From positions 1-19,370 of the forward strand of contig URNW01000020.1 in the NCBI GenBank assembly GCA_900549285.1: a DNA stretch of 19,370 bases. The letters run 5' to 3'. Positions 1 through 7,587 of this stretch are shown here, piece by piece. Source of the stretch: an uncultured Mycoplasmatota bacterium. GTDB taxonomy: Bacteria; Bacillota_I; Bacilli_A; RF39; UBA660. The notes below the pieces were generated by a model. It had not been told where the DNA came from, did no database searches, and saw only the letters and a program-made list of their open reading frames with translations. Position 1 is the stretch's first letter. Each line of letters begins with the position of its first letter. Both the position numbers and the translations under genes were made by a program.

Positions 1-210
1 AAAAAGTATAATCTATTCTTATGAGATTTAATAGTTTCAAATTCTATACTTCCATTCTTCAATTTTATTCCTACTTTCTAAAATAAAATTAAAGATTTTT
101 AACTATATTAAGTATATTAGAAAATACTCATAAAGTCAAGAAAAATTGGAATATTACATTAAAAATATTTTGGTAATAAATATTCATGAGAAAATAGCCT
201 CGGTGATAAT

Positions 211-666
211 ATGTATAAGAAAAGACTAAAATATTTAAGAGAAGAAATGGAATTAAAACAAGTAGAAATTTCTAAATTACTAGAATTTAAAGATAATGTT
301 TATAGTCAATTTGAAAGAGAAGAAACAATTATCCCTATTAAACATCTTAATACTTTATGTAATTATTTTGATTGCTCTTTAGATTACATTTTTGAATTTA
401 CTGATACTAAAAAATATAAAAATATGAAAAAAGAAATAAATAAAGAAATATCAGGAAAACGCTTAAAAGAAATAAGAAAAGAATTAAATATTAAACAATA
501 TGAATTAGCTAATCTACTAAATGTAGATAATTCTATGCTATCTAAATACGAATTAGGAAAATATACGATTGCAACAACTTATTTATATCAAATATGTAAA
601 AAATATAACATCTCTGCCGATTATCTTTTAGGTAAAATAGACAATCCCAAATACCTTAATAAATAG
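211..666 (+). CDS. Tandem-HTH XRE-family transcriptional regulator
   Basis: This 151-residue protein is built from two consecutive Cro/CI-type helix-turn-helix domains. The first is at about residues 3-62 (start KRLKYLREE, recognition region EISKLLEF...YSQFERE, end LDYIFEF). The second is at about 81-141 (GKRLKEIRKE, QYELANLLNVDNSMLSKYE, end SADYLLG). It has no signal peptide, membrane segment or sensor domain, so it is probably a cytoplasmic DNA-binding regulator whose two HTH units contact DNA within one chain. The first HTH looks more diverged than the second. The start codon follows a modest GGTGAT-type ribosome site. The gene is monocistronic and ends about 28 bases before a strong bidirectional terminator. 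Its target is unknown; the nearby minus-strand RNA shares its terminator. The family call is firm; the role is not. Confidence 0.88.
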   Translation: MYKKRLKYLREEMELKQVEISKLLEFKDNVYSQFEREETIIPIKHLNTLCNYFDCSLDYIFEFTDTKKYKNMKKEINKEISGKRLKEIRKELNIKQYELANLLNVDNSMLSKYELGKYTIATTYLYQICKKYNISADYLLGKIDNPKYLNK

Positions 667-689
667 ATATTTTTTATTTTAGTCATAGA

Positions 690-967
690 AGTCAAAAAGC
701 GTCGAATTTTATCGGACGCTTTTTCTTGAATTTTTAACCTATTCACTTTCATAATATAGTCCTGAGCATCGGGACTGGTATCTCCTCCTTTATACCTTAT
801 GGGGTTTTGGAAGACATAGAAAGGAGTTTTGATTAGTTAGTGAGGTTATTATCCAAACTTATAAATTGGTTTCAACCAAAAAAGACATCAACCATAATTA
901 TTGTTAAAAACAATATAACGGTTAATGTCTACCCAAACAAGTAGGCATTTAGACCTAATGCTCTACT
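690..967 (-). ncRNA. Predicted structured small RNA, class not identified
   Basis: No plausible protein reads through this segment, yet on the minus strand it folds in a consistent way. Reading 5' to 3' there are: a bulged hairpin (967-940, AGTAG.GCATT with AATGC.CTACT); a 10-bp stem GACATTAACC with GGTTGATGTC (929-920 and 893-884) that encloses a smaller ATTGTT/AACAAT hairpin; a TTGGT/ACCAA hairpin (879-866); a GGTAT/ATACC hairpin (796-777) whose loop contains AAAGGAG, complementary to an upstream CTCCTTT (826-820), so a pseudoknot is possible; an AGTCC/GGACT hairpin (776-758); and the terminator. The 10-bp stem has a G-U wobble on the minus strand but a C-A mismatch on the plus strand, which argues for minus-strand function. 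A sigma-A-like promoter lies just upstream. I cannot assign it to a known family from sequence alone. Confidence 0.6.
694..724. terminator. Bidirectional rho-independent terminator
   Basis: A perfect 10-bp inverted repeat, AAAAAGCGTC (694-703) and GACGCTTTTT (715-724), encloses an 11-nt loop. The A and T runs in the arms give a U-tract on both strands. It can therefore end the XRE gene on the plus strand and the predicted structured RNA on the minus strand. Confidence 0.85.
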
Positions 968-973
968 AAATTA

Positions 974-1002
974 AGTATAAAACAATTACATAAAAAATAC
1001 AA
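974..1002 (-). promoter_or_regulatory. Promoter for the structured RNA
   Basis: On the minus strand a -35 box TTGTAT (1002-997) and a -10 box TATACT (979-974) are separated by 17 bases. Transcription would start near 967, at the base of the first hairpin of the predicted RNA. Confidence 0.5.
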
Positions 1003-1152
1003 TATACATTTAATTGACAAACAAAACACTATAAAAATGCTGTAATAGTTAAAAGTTCTAGACTTAAAACATCAGCATTATCTATTTAGGTTTCCCACTG
1101 ATTAATCTTGTATCTTAATGCTTCTATATATAGCCTTAGCCAAATATTAAGT

Positions 1153-1312
1153 TTAAAAAGATATTGGGCGCACACCATTCGTGTTATTCACGTTAGGTGC
1201 ATCAAGGTTGCCACTCGAATTCACACGGAACACACGAGCATAACTATTGCTACTACCAACATTAAAGTTATACAAAGACATACCTTCATTTATTAGATTA
1301 ACCAAATAAAAT
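1153..1312 (-). pseudogene. C-terminal remnant of a GVRP-type surface/lipoprotein domain
   Basis: A minus-strand reading frame of about 50 residues begins after a stop near 1312 and ends with TAA at 1153-1155. It reads YNFNVGSSNSYARVFRVNSS and, a few residues later, NNTNGVRPISF. This resembles the conserved end of large surface or lipoprotein-like proteins of gut Bacillota, in which a serine/asparagine-rich stretch leads to a GVRPVISL-type ending (DUF6273-like; recognised from memory). The rest of such a protein is missing: upstream is only the 3' end of the CDF gene. No good ribosome site precedes the internal ATG at 1280-1282. A TGGTATAAT extended -10 (1319-1311) lies just upstream, so the remnant could still be transcribed. 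It is most likely a leftover of a deleted gene; a real 43-aa peptide is less likely. The positive-strand ORF here is a shadow. Confidence 0.5.
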
Positions 1313-1338
1313 TATACCATAAAGAATAGAATAATAGG

Positions 1339-2208
1339 TTATTTTTTCTCAATCGGATTCACATGAATAATAACTTTATATATTTTCTTAAATTTCTTAA
1401 TTAATTCTTTCTCAATCGAATCAGCTATTTCATGCGAAGCAAAAGTACTTAAATTTCCATCTAAATCTATTGTTAAAACAACCACATACTTATACCCAAC
1501 AGGAACCGTATAAAAATCTTCCACTTTCATAACTTGATTAAACTTTAAAACATAATCAATAATTAATTCTTTATCTTTTTTACTAATAGAAGCATCCATT
1601 AAAACTCTATAAGATTCAATCATAATACCAACACCAGTAAAAATAATATAAACAGAAGTAATAGCCCCAAAAATTCCATCAAAAAAATAATATCCAAAAT
1701 ATCCAAATATAACTGATATTAAAGTTCCACAAGTTAAAATCATATCATTTCTATGATCTTTCATATTGGCTTTAATTAAAATATTTTGATGTTTTATAAA
1801 CATAGTTTTAGCATATAAATAAAGAAATAATTTTACTAAAATAGTAATAAAACAAACAATAACTAAATAAATAGAAAATTGAAAAGTATTTCCTTCAATA
1901 ATAGTCATAATAGAACTAAAAAGGATTTTCATTCCAACTAAAATCATAAAAATACTAATAAACATAGAAAAAATATACTCTGCTTTCCCATGTCCAAAAT
2001 TATGATCTTCATCACTAGGAATACCTGCTATTTTATTTCCAATATAAGACATAACAGAAGAAAAAATATCTCCAGCCGAATTAACAGCATCTGCCATCAT
2101 TGCTTCACTATGACTAAATATTGCCATAATAAACTTAATAATAAGCAAAAATATATTTCCAATAATCCCTAAAAAGCTTACTTTTTTTGTGCTTTCATAA
2201 CGATTCAT
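1339..2208 (-). CDS. Cation diffusion facilitator, probable Mn2+ exporter (MntE-type site)
   Basis: This 289-residue integral membrane protein has the CDF layout. There are six membrane helices within residues about 10-205, then a cytoplasmic ferredoxin-like dimerisation domain (about 206-289) ending VIIHVNP. Helix 2 carries DAVNSAGD (D40, N43, D47), followed by the family signature HNFGHGKAE (69-77). Helix 5 carries KDHRND (D151, D155). The four transport-site positions therefore read N43-D47-D151-D155. Zinc CDFs usually have H/D-D-H-D, whereas N-D-D-D is the pattern described for manganese exporters such as pneumococcal MntE. Export of Mn2+, by metal/proton antiport as in the family, is an inference from that pattern. 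The gene is monocistronic, with an AAGGA ribosome site and a TGaTATAAT extended -10 about 30 bases upstream. No metal riboswitch is evident in the short leader. Confidence 0.92.
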   Translation of the reverse strand: MNRYESTKKVSFLGIIGNIFLLIIKFIMAIFSHSEAMMADAVNSAGDIFSSVMSYIGNKIAGIPSDEDHNFGHGKAEYIFSMFISIFMILVGMKILFSSIMTIIEGNTFQFSIYLVIVCFITILVKLFLYLYAKTMFIKHQNILIKANMKDHRNDMILTCGTLISVIFGYFGYYFFDGIFGAITSVYIIFTGVGIMIESYRVLMDASISKKDKELIIDYVLKFNQVMKVEDFYTVPVGYKYVVVLTIDLDGNLSTFASHEIADSIEKELIKKFKKIYKVIIHVNPIEKK

Positions 2209-2236
2209 CCTATCCCATCCTTTACTAAGTTACTAT

Positions 2237-2245
2237 ATTATATCA
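2237..2245 (-). promoter_or_regulatory. Extended -10 promoter of the CDF gene
   Basis: TGATATAAT on the minus strand lies about 30 bases before the CDF start codon. There is no convincing -35 box at the expected distance, as usual for extended -10 promoters. Confidence 0.5.
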
Positions 2246-2289
2246 ATAAATTTAACTTTTACCCACATATTTTTTAAATAAGAAAAAGA

Positions 2290-2302
2290 CTACTAAAAGT
2301 AG
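2290..2302 (-). terminator. Weak terminator-like hairpin
   Basis: CTACT/AGTAG with a 3-base loop, followed on the minus strand by TCTTTTTC. The stem is only 5 bp, so this is a weak candidate for ending transcription from the dehydrogenase-nitroreductase operon. Confidence 0.3.
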
Positions 2303-2557
2303 CAGTTAATTTTCTTTATTTGAATCAACAAATATCGAAAAAGGTAAATAAACATTAACATAAGACTTTCATGTTCATAAATATCATTATTTATTAAAAA
2401 ACGATCATAAATCGCAAGTTCGTCAATATAAGGAGCATAAGATAATAATAATACCAGGGACTGATGCACAAAGAATACTAAAATTAGTATAACTAATACT
2501 TAAAGAACTACGATTACTTTTAAGATCTCGAAAAAAAATCAACAATTCTCTTTTTCA
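2303..2557 (-). pseudogene. Frameshifted gene remnant, family not recognised
   Basis: This gap between the CDF gene and the nitroreductase gene has no intact gene. On the minus strand two frames look protein-like in succession. The upstream part reads RELLIFFRDLKSNRSSLSIS and on to CASVPGIII in one frame. The downstream part reads YAPYIDELAIYDRFLIN and then DIYEHESLMLMFIYLFRYLL in another. The switch falls near 2437-2450. The second part ends with a hydrophobic stretch that could be a membrane helix. I do not recognise the family. It follows the nitroreductase stop directly, so it may once have been a third gene of that operon. Confidence 0.4.
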
Positions 2558-3070
2558 TTAATACCACTCACTTACTTCATTTAATTCCTTTCTAGGTCTT
2601 TTACTTGGAAAATGATCAGTATACCCTAGTGCTACTGCTGATATTAACTTTTTATCTAAAGCAAACTTATTTTTTAGTTCTTCTTCAATATTTAGGATAT
2701 AACCAATCCACAAAGAAGCAACATCTAAATCTCTAGCCCTAAGTATCATATTTTCAATACAAGCCCCAACTGATACAATATTCATGATTTCTTCCGTAAT
2801 ATCAGCAAAAACAAGTATTAATACTTGAGACTCACGAATTACATTACTTGTTACTTGAGCAATATCTCCCATTTTACTCTGCAACAAATCGCCAATTTCT
2901 TTCTTTAACCCTTGATTTTCAATAACAATAAAATGCCATGGTTGCCTATTATGAGCAGAAGGCGATAATATTGCATAATTTAAAATATCTTCAACTATCT
3001 TCTGATCTAATTTTTTATCATTATAATGCCTAACACTTCTTCTTTCTTCCATTACTTGACTTAATTCCAT
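2558..3070 (-). CDS. Nitroreductase-family FMN oxidoreductase
   Basis: At 170 residues this is a compact member of the FMN-dependent nitroreductase fold. These enzymes are usually homodimers that use NAD(P)H to reduce nitro groups, quinones, flavins or enones. The N-terminal RRSVR (10-14) is the FMN-phosphate-binding signature. SPSAHNRQPWHF (36-47) is the second flavin-contact segment. A central SVGACIENMILRA helix and ASLWIG strand follow, then ALGY and a C-terminal KRPRKELNEV, typical of the family. The true substrate cannot be read from the sequence. It is the second gene of an operon: the dehydrogenase stop lies 2 bases before this start, and its ribosome site would be inside the dehydrogenase end, so the two are almost certainly co-translated. 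The pairing suggests two redox steps on the same small molecule. Confidence 0.93.
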   Translation of the reverse strand: MELSQVMEERRSVRHYNDKKLDQKIVEDILNYAILSPSAHNRQPWHFIVIENQGLKKEIGDLLQSKMGDIAQVTSNVIRESQVLILVFADITEEIMNIVSVGACIENMILRARDLDVASLWIGYILNIEEELKNKFALDKKLISAVALGYTDHFPSKRPRKELNEVSEWY

Positions 3071-3072
3071 AA

Positions 3073-3867
3073 TTATACTCCCATACTCATAGTTTCAGGT
3101 AAAGTAGAACCACCATCAATAACAATCCCCTGACCTGTAATATAACTTGATTCATTGCTAGCTAAAAAAGCAGCAAGCTCTCCTATTTCTTCTGGCTCGG
3201 CAAGACGTTTCATAGGAATAGCCATAGCAATATCATCTATGACAGATGTAGGATTATTTTCATTGGACTCTTTAGCCATTTGATTCACCATAGGTGTTTT
3301 TACATATCCAGGCATAATAGCATTTACTCGAACATGTTCTGCTGCCACCTCAGCTGCCAAACTTTTAGTAAATCCTAAAACAGCAGCTTTACTTGTAGCA
3401 TAAGCTACTTCTCCAGGATCAGCAACCATTGGTCCTGTAACACTAGATAAATTAACAATTGCTCCTCCATTTATTTTTAAAAGCGGTAAAAATGTGTGAG
3501 TAACCATCCATGTACCAACAATATTAATATCAAAATGAAAATCACGTAAATCCTCACTCATACTATCAAAACTAGCCAATTTACATACTCCAGCATTATT
3601 GACCAAAATATCTATACTACCATAATTATTTTTTACTTCACTATACACTGCATTAAGTACAGATTGTTTTCTAATATCAACCATATAACCATTAATCATA
3701 CCTGGATACATGCCATTTAATTCCATAATAGTATCTCGAAGTTGATCAGACTGATCTAGAATAATTACTTTTGCTCCATACTTTAAAAATACATGAGCAA
3801 TTCCTTTGCCTATTCCCATTGCTCCCCCAGTAATAATTGCTACTTTTCCATCTAATTTCATTATCAT
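3073..3867 (-). CDS. ucpA: UcpA-like short-chain dehydrogenase/reductase
   Basis: This 264-residue classical SDR has a Rossmann fold with the cofactor motif TGGAMGIG (13-20), NNAG (90-93), and a catalytic Ser-Tyr-Lys set: S141/S142, then Y156 and K160 in YATSK. D38 after the second strand suggests NAD(H) preference. The sequence tracks Escherichia coli UcpA along much of its length, as recalled: NNAGVC, DFHFDINI, SSVTGPMVADPGE, PGYVKTPM, IPMKRLAEP and the ending GGSTLPETMSMGV. UcpA is an oxidoreductase of uncertain natural substrate, linked to furan/aldehyde tolerance. The start at 3867 has an AAAGG site 4-5 bases upstream; a second ATG two codons in is an alternative. The gene heads an operon with the nitroreductase and is divergent from the AMP-forming ligase, sharing a 98-bp promoter region with it. 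Confidence 0.93.
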   Translation of the reverse strand: MIMKLDGKVAIITGGAMGIGKGIAHVFLKYGAKVIILDQSDQLRDTIMELNGMYPGMINGYMVDIRKQSVLNAVYSEVKNNYGSIDILVNNAGVCKLASFDSMSEDLRDFHFDINIVGTWMVTHTFLPLLKINGGAIVNLSSVTGPMVADPGEVAYATSKAAVLGFTKSLAAEVAAEHVRVNAIMPGYVKTPMVNQMAKESNENNPTSVIDDIAMAIPMKRLAEPEEIGELAAFLASNESSYITGQGIVIDGGSTLPETMSMGV

Positions 3868-3932
3868 TTTACCTTTCTTAATACTATTTTAACATAATTT
3901 ATAAAAATTAAATAGCACATTTCAAAAAAGTA

Positions 3933-3941
3933 TGATATAAT
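3933..3941 (+). promoter_or_regulatory. Extended -10 promoter of the acyl-CoA-synthetase-like gene
   Basis: TGATATAAT lies 24 bases before the ATG, followed by a GGAGGG ribosome site (3955-3960). It is in the divergent intergenic region shared with the dehydrogenase operon, so one regulator could control both sides. Confidence 0.6.
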
Positions 3942-3965
3942 GTACAAAAAATATGGAGGGTTTTT

Positions 3966-5687
3966 ATGAAAGAAAAAGAAACAACATTTTTTGATTATTA
4001 CACACAAAAAAATATTACAACTACAATACCTATGGGTTCAAAATATGATTTCCTATTAGAAAGAAACGCTAACTACATGAATAACATTGCACTTTCTTTT
4101 GGAGATAGAAAAATCACTTATGAAGAAATGCACGAAAGGATAAACGAATATGCTAGAGCGTTATATCATCACGGTATACGAAAAGGTGATAAAATAGGAG
4201 TTTGCTTATTAAATTCACCTGAATCAGTATATGTTCTTTATGCGTTAGATATCATTGGAGCTGTCGTTATTGGATTAAGTCCAATGAATAATGAATATAA
4301 AATGAAAAGGGACATTGAGATGACAAAACCATCACGAATTATTACTGCCGATATTTTATACACTAACATAAAAAATTCATGTGATGCTTTACAAATTTCA
4401 CCTATTTTATTTACTCCTGGAGAATCATTAAATAACACAGTCAAAAATGAATTTGATCCAACAAAACTACAAGATATTTATAATAGTGGTAAAAATAAGG
4501 ACATGCCTCATGAAGAATATATTCCAAATACTTTAAACGATATCTTATTTACTGGAGGATCAACTGGAATTCATAAAGGAGTAGAACTTTCAAGTAATGG
4601 ATTAAATGGAGTAGTAAAAGCAGTAGACTATGTATTTGATCTAGAGCCTGGAATGAAACACCTTGGCAACATTCCTTTTGGACACATGGTATTTGGAAGA
4701 TTTGTAATGCATTATGCTTTATGCAAAAATTTAGAATTTGCTCTAACTTTAAATGCTTTGCCACAGCACTTTTTAGAAGAAATTATTAGAACTAAAAGTA
4801 ATGGAGCAATGGGAGGACCAGTTCATTGGGACAACTTAGAAAATAACCCTTTACTTCCAAACAGTATTCCTTTCCTAATCCAAGCAGTAACGGGTGGAGA
4901 AATGCTAAAGCCTGAAAAAAGAAAAGAAATCATAAAAAATTTGAAGCTAGGTGGAAGCAAAGCTGAAATCAGTGATGGATTAGGTTTAACAGAAATGTGG
5001 GCACCAACCCATATTGGAATGGGAAAAAAGAATACACCAGAAACAATAGGTTTTGCAATTCCATTTGTTACTGCTAAAATAGTTGATCCTAAACAATTAG
5101 AAGGTTATATTCCTGGAACAAAAATAGATTTAAAAGAAGTAGAACTAGGGAAAAACGGGCTTCTATTAGTAAGTGGGCCAGGAATGATGTTGAAATATTA
5201 TAACAATCCAGAAGAAACAAACAAAGTATTCTTCTATGATTTAGATGGTACAAAATATTATTGTACAGGTGATATGGTTACAAGAACTGGATTATACAAT
5301 AAAGAATGTAAATTTTCAGGTAGGCAAAAACGTAATTTTGTTTGTGGAGTTGATAATATTTACCCTGAACAAATTGAAAAGTTACTAACAACAATTCCAG
5401 AAATAAAAGAAGCAATCATTACTAAAATTCCTGATAGTAAATATCAATTCTTACCAAAATATCATTTATGCTTAGCAAAAGAATGCGATTTAAAACAACT
5501 ACAGCTTAAAATAGAAGCATTAATAGAAAGTACTTTAGGTGAGAGTGCTCTACCTGGATATATTGAATACACATATAAGCCTTTTCAAAGAACGGATAAT
5601 GGCAAATTAAACTCTACGATCTTGCAAGATGAAGATTTAAGAGAATACAAAACAACAGGCTTAAAATTAATCAGAAAGGTTTATTAA
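3966..5687 (+). CDS. AMP-forming acyl-CoA synthetase / acyl-activating (ANL) enzyme
   Basis: This 573-residue soluble enzyme of the ANL superfamily would activate a carboxylic acid with ATP to an acyl-adenylate and usually pass it to CoA. The core motifs are all present: the phosphate loop FTGGSTGIHKG (195-205; GGSTG replaces the usual SGTTG), DGLGLTE (337-343), the YCTGD ribose-binding Asp (432-436), the hinge FSGRQKR (450-456), and the catalytic lysine in RTDNGKLN (K547). The length and the full C-terminal lid indicate a complete enzyme. The acyl pocket does not match a substrate class I can name with confidence. Fatty, aromatic or bile-type acids are all possible. It is divergent from the UcpA-like dehydrogenase and the nitroreductase, which could act on the CoA-activated product. 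A terminator overlaps the stop codon. Confidence 0.9.
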   Translation: MKEKETTFFDYYTQKNITTTIPMGSKYDFLLERNANYMNNIALSFGDRKITYEEMHERINEYARALYHHGIRKGDKIGVCLLNSPESVYVLYALDIIGAVVIGLSPMNNEYKMKRDIEMTKPSRIITADILYTNIKNSCDALQISPILFTPGESLNNTVKNEFDPTKLQDIYNSGKNKDMPHEEYIPNTLNDILFTGGSTGIHKGVELSSNGLNGVVKAVDYVFDLEPGMKHLGNIPFGHMVFGRFVMHYALCKNLEFALTLNALPQHFLEEIIRTKSNGAMGGPVHWDNLENNPLLPNSIPFLIQAVTGGEMLKPEKRKEIIKNLKLGGSKAEISDGLGLTEMWAPTHIGMGKKNTPETIGFAIPFVTAKIVDPKQLEGYIPGTKIDLKEVELGKNGLLLVSGPGMMLKYYNNPEETNKVFFYDLDGTKYYCTGDMVTRTGLYNKECKFSGRQKRNFVCGVDNIYPEQIEKLLTTIPEIKEAIITKIPDSKYQFLPKYHLCLAKECDLKQLQLKIEALIESTLGESALPGYIEYTYKPFQRTDNGKLNSTILQDEDLREYKTTGLKLIRKVY

Positions 5688-5701
5688 TTAAGCCTTTTTT
5701 A
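5675..5701 (+). terminator. Terminator of the AMP-forming ligase gene
   Basis: AAAGGTTTA pairs with TTAAGCCTTT (one G-U wobble) and is followed by T residues to 5700. The stem includes the gene's own TAA stop. Confidence 0.65.
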
Positions 5702-5730
5702 TTGAAATAAAATATAGTTTATGATAAAAT
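5702..5730 (+). promoter_or_regulatory. Promoter of the phosphorelay-add operon
   Basis: The -35 box TTGAAA (5702-5707) and -10 box TAAAAT (5725-5730) have 17-bp spacing, and a TG dinucleotide at 5722-5723 makes this an extended -10. A ribosome site AGGAGTG (5742-5748) precedes the ATG at 5754. Confidence 0.7.
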
Positions 5731-5753
5731 GAAAACAGAATAGGAGTGATATT

Positions 5754-7583
5754 ATGGGACTATATTTTTCAATAAGCGGATTAATATTTATTATCATCTT
5801 AATGCACAACTTTTTTTCAAAAGAAAGAATTGACAATTTAGAAACAAAAATTTATAAATACATTTTATTAATTAGCACAGTAGGATTAACACTAGATATT
5901 ATAACAAGTATTTTATATAATAATGGTATAAACTATGATAACATCTTTTATGTAATGGCTTCAAAATTAATATTCATTTACTTTATTATTTGGTTTTTAC
6001 TATTCAGTTTTTACATAAAATCAATCAGCTTAACAAATACTGAAAAAAAAGAAGAAAAACTAAGTAAAACATTTTATATTTTTATTTTAATTTTTATTTT
6101 AATATCTCCATTTATTTTAATTTTACCTATAAATTATCAAATAATTAGAAACGTAATTATTCCTCAAGGTATACCTGTATTTTTAACCTACGGCATTTGT
6201 TTTTGCTTAATTCTGTATTTGCTATATACAACGATTAGATATCATAAAAATATTGCTAAAAATAAAATAAAACCACTATATGCTTTTGTAATTTTATTGA
6301 TTATAAATTTTTTCATTCAAAGATTTTTTCCACAAGCATTTTTAATCAATTTTTTACTTTCATTAACAACAATTATCATGTACTTTACTATTGAAAATCC
6401 AGATGTAAAAATGATAAAAGCCCTAAATGCTGCTAAAGATCAAGCAGAAAAAGCTAATCGTGCCAAAACAGATTTCTTATCTAATATGTCTCATGAAATC
6501 AGAACTCCACTAAATGCTATAGTTGGCTTTAGTGAATGTATGCTAGATTCCAATGATTTAAAAGAAACAAAAGAGTATGCTGGTGATATTGTTGATGCAT
6601 CTAAACAATTATTAGAAATTGTAAATGGAATATTAGATATTTCTAAAATAGAAGCCAATAAAGTTGAAATTATTCCGAAAAACTATAATCCAAGAGAAGT
6701 ATTTGATGGATTAAGAAAACTTATACTTCCTCGAATTAAAGAAAAACCAATAGAGTTTAAAATGAACTTCTCACCTGATCTACCAGGTATTTTAAGAGGA
6801 GATGTATCCAAAGTAAAACAAGTAATTTTAAACATTCTAACCAATGCAGCAAAATATACTGATAAAGGTGAAATAATATTTAATGTAAATTGTATCAATC
6901 GATTAGATACCAAAACCTGTTTAATGTATATTTCTGTAAAAGATACAGGAAGAGGAATAAAAAAAGATAAACTAGAAACCATTTTTGGTAAATTTGAAAG
7001 AATTGATGAAGACAAAAATACGACAACCGAAGGAACAGGACTTGGACTAGCTATTACAAAAGGGCTTGTAGATTTAATGGGTGGACGAATTACCGTCTTT
7101 TCTAAATATGGTGAAGGATCAACATTTAGAGTTTATTTAGAACAAGAAATAATAAATATGGAAATTCCTCAAAAAGAGAATAATGATGATGAAGAAATAA
7201 TTTATTATAACTATAATAATAAAAAGGTGTTAATCGTAGATGATTCAAAAATTAACTTAAAAGTTGCCGAAACTCTCATGAAACCTTACAATTTCAATAT
7301 TGACACAGCCATAAATGGTTTAGAGGCCATAGAAAAAGTAAACAATCAAAAATACGACTTAATATTTATGGACATTATGATGCCTAAAATGAATGGGGTT
7401 GAAACCCTATATAAACTAAGAGAACATGAAGACTTTACAACTCCTGTCATTGCTTTAACTGCAGATGCAATTGAAGGAACAGATGAAAAATATTTAAATA
7501 TGGGATTTAACAGTTATTTATCAAAACCAATTGATAGAAAACTTTTAAATAAAGTTATTAATAAATATTTAGGAGGTAAATAG
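5754..7583 (+). CDS. Membrane hybrid sensor histidine kinase with receiver domain
   Basis: This 609-residue protein has an N-terminal membrane module of about six or seven helices (residues about 5-212) with little extracytoplasmic sequence, suggesting that it senses within or near the membrane. A short coiled linker follows (220-238). The HisKA domain carries the phospho-acceptor FLSNMSHEIRTP (H247). The HATPase domain has an N box (KQVILNILTNAAKY), G1 box DTGRGI and G2 box GTGLGLAI. A C-terminal receiver (about 488-609) has acidic D496/D497, phospho-acceptor D540 in FMDIMMP and K591 in SKP. The signal is unknown. Phosphate should pass H247 to D540 and then to the HPt protein encoded four bases downstream, whose ribosome site AGGAGG (7571-7576) lies inside this gene's end. 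All motifs look intact. Confidence 0.93.
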   Translation: MGLYFSISGLIFIIILMHNFFSKERIDNLETKIYKYILLISTVGLTLDIITSILYNNGINYDNIFYVMASKLIFIYFIIWFLLFSFYIKSISLTNTEKKEEKLSKTFYIFILIFILISPFILILPINYQIIRNVIIPQGIPVFLTYGICFCLILYLLYTTIRYHKNIAKNKIKPLYAFVILLIINFFIQRFFPQAFLINFLLSLTTIIMYFTIENPDVKMIKALNAAKDQAEKANRAKTDFLSNMSHEIRTPLNAIVGFSECMLDSNDLKETKEYAGDIVDASKQLLEIVNGILDISKIEANKVEIIPKNYNPREVFDGLRKLILPRIKEKPIEFKMNFSPDLPGILRGDVSKVKQVILNILTNAAKYTDKGEIIFNVNCINRLDTKTCLMYISVKDTGRGIKKDKLETIFGKFERIDEDKNTTTEGTGLGLAITKGLVDLMGGRITVFSKYGEGSTFRVYLEQEIINMEIPQKENNDDEEIIYYNYNNKKVLIVDDSKINLKVAETLMKPYNFNIDTAINGLEAIEKVNNQKYDLIFMDIMMPKMNGVETLYKLREHEDFTTPVIALTADAIEGTDEKYLNMGFNSYLSKPIDRKLLNKVINKYLGGK

Positions 7584-7587
7584 GTTT

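Noticed and set aside
1..210. Promoter or partial gene at the left edge
   Set aside because: No convincing -35/-10 pair and no continued reading frame; only a weak TAATAA near 174.
1108..1296. Plus-strand ORF of 62 aa
   Set aside because: Low-complexity shadow of the minus-strand surface-protein remnant, which reads as a recognisable domain end.
4238..4764. Antisense ORFs within the AMP-forming ligase gene (and similar ones in the kinase and methyltransferase genes)
   Set aside because: They have no ribosome sites or recognisable domains, and lie opposite well-conserved coding sequence.
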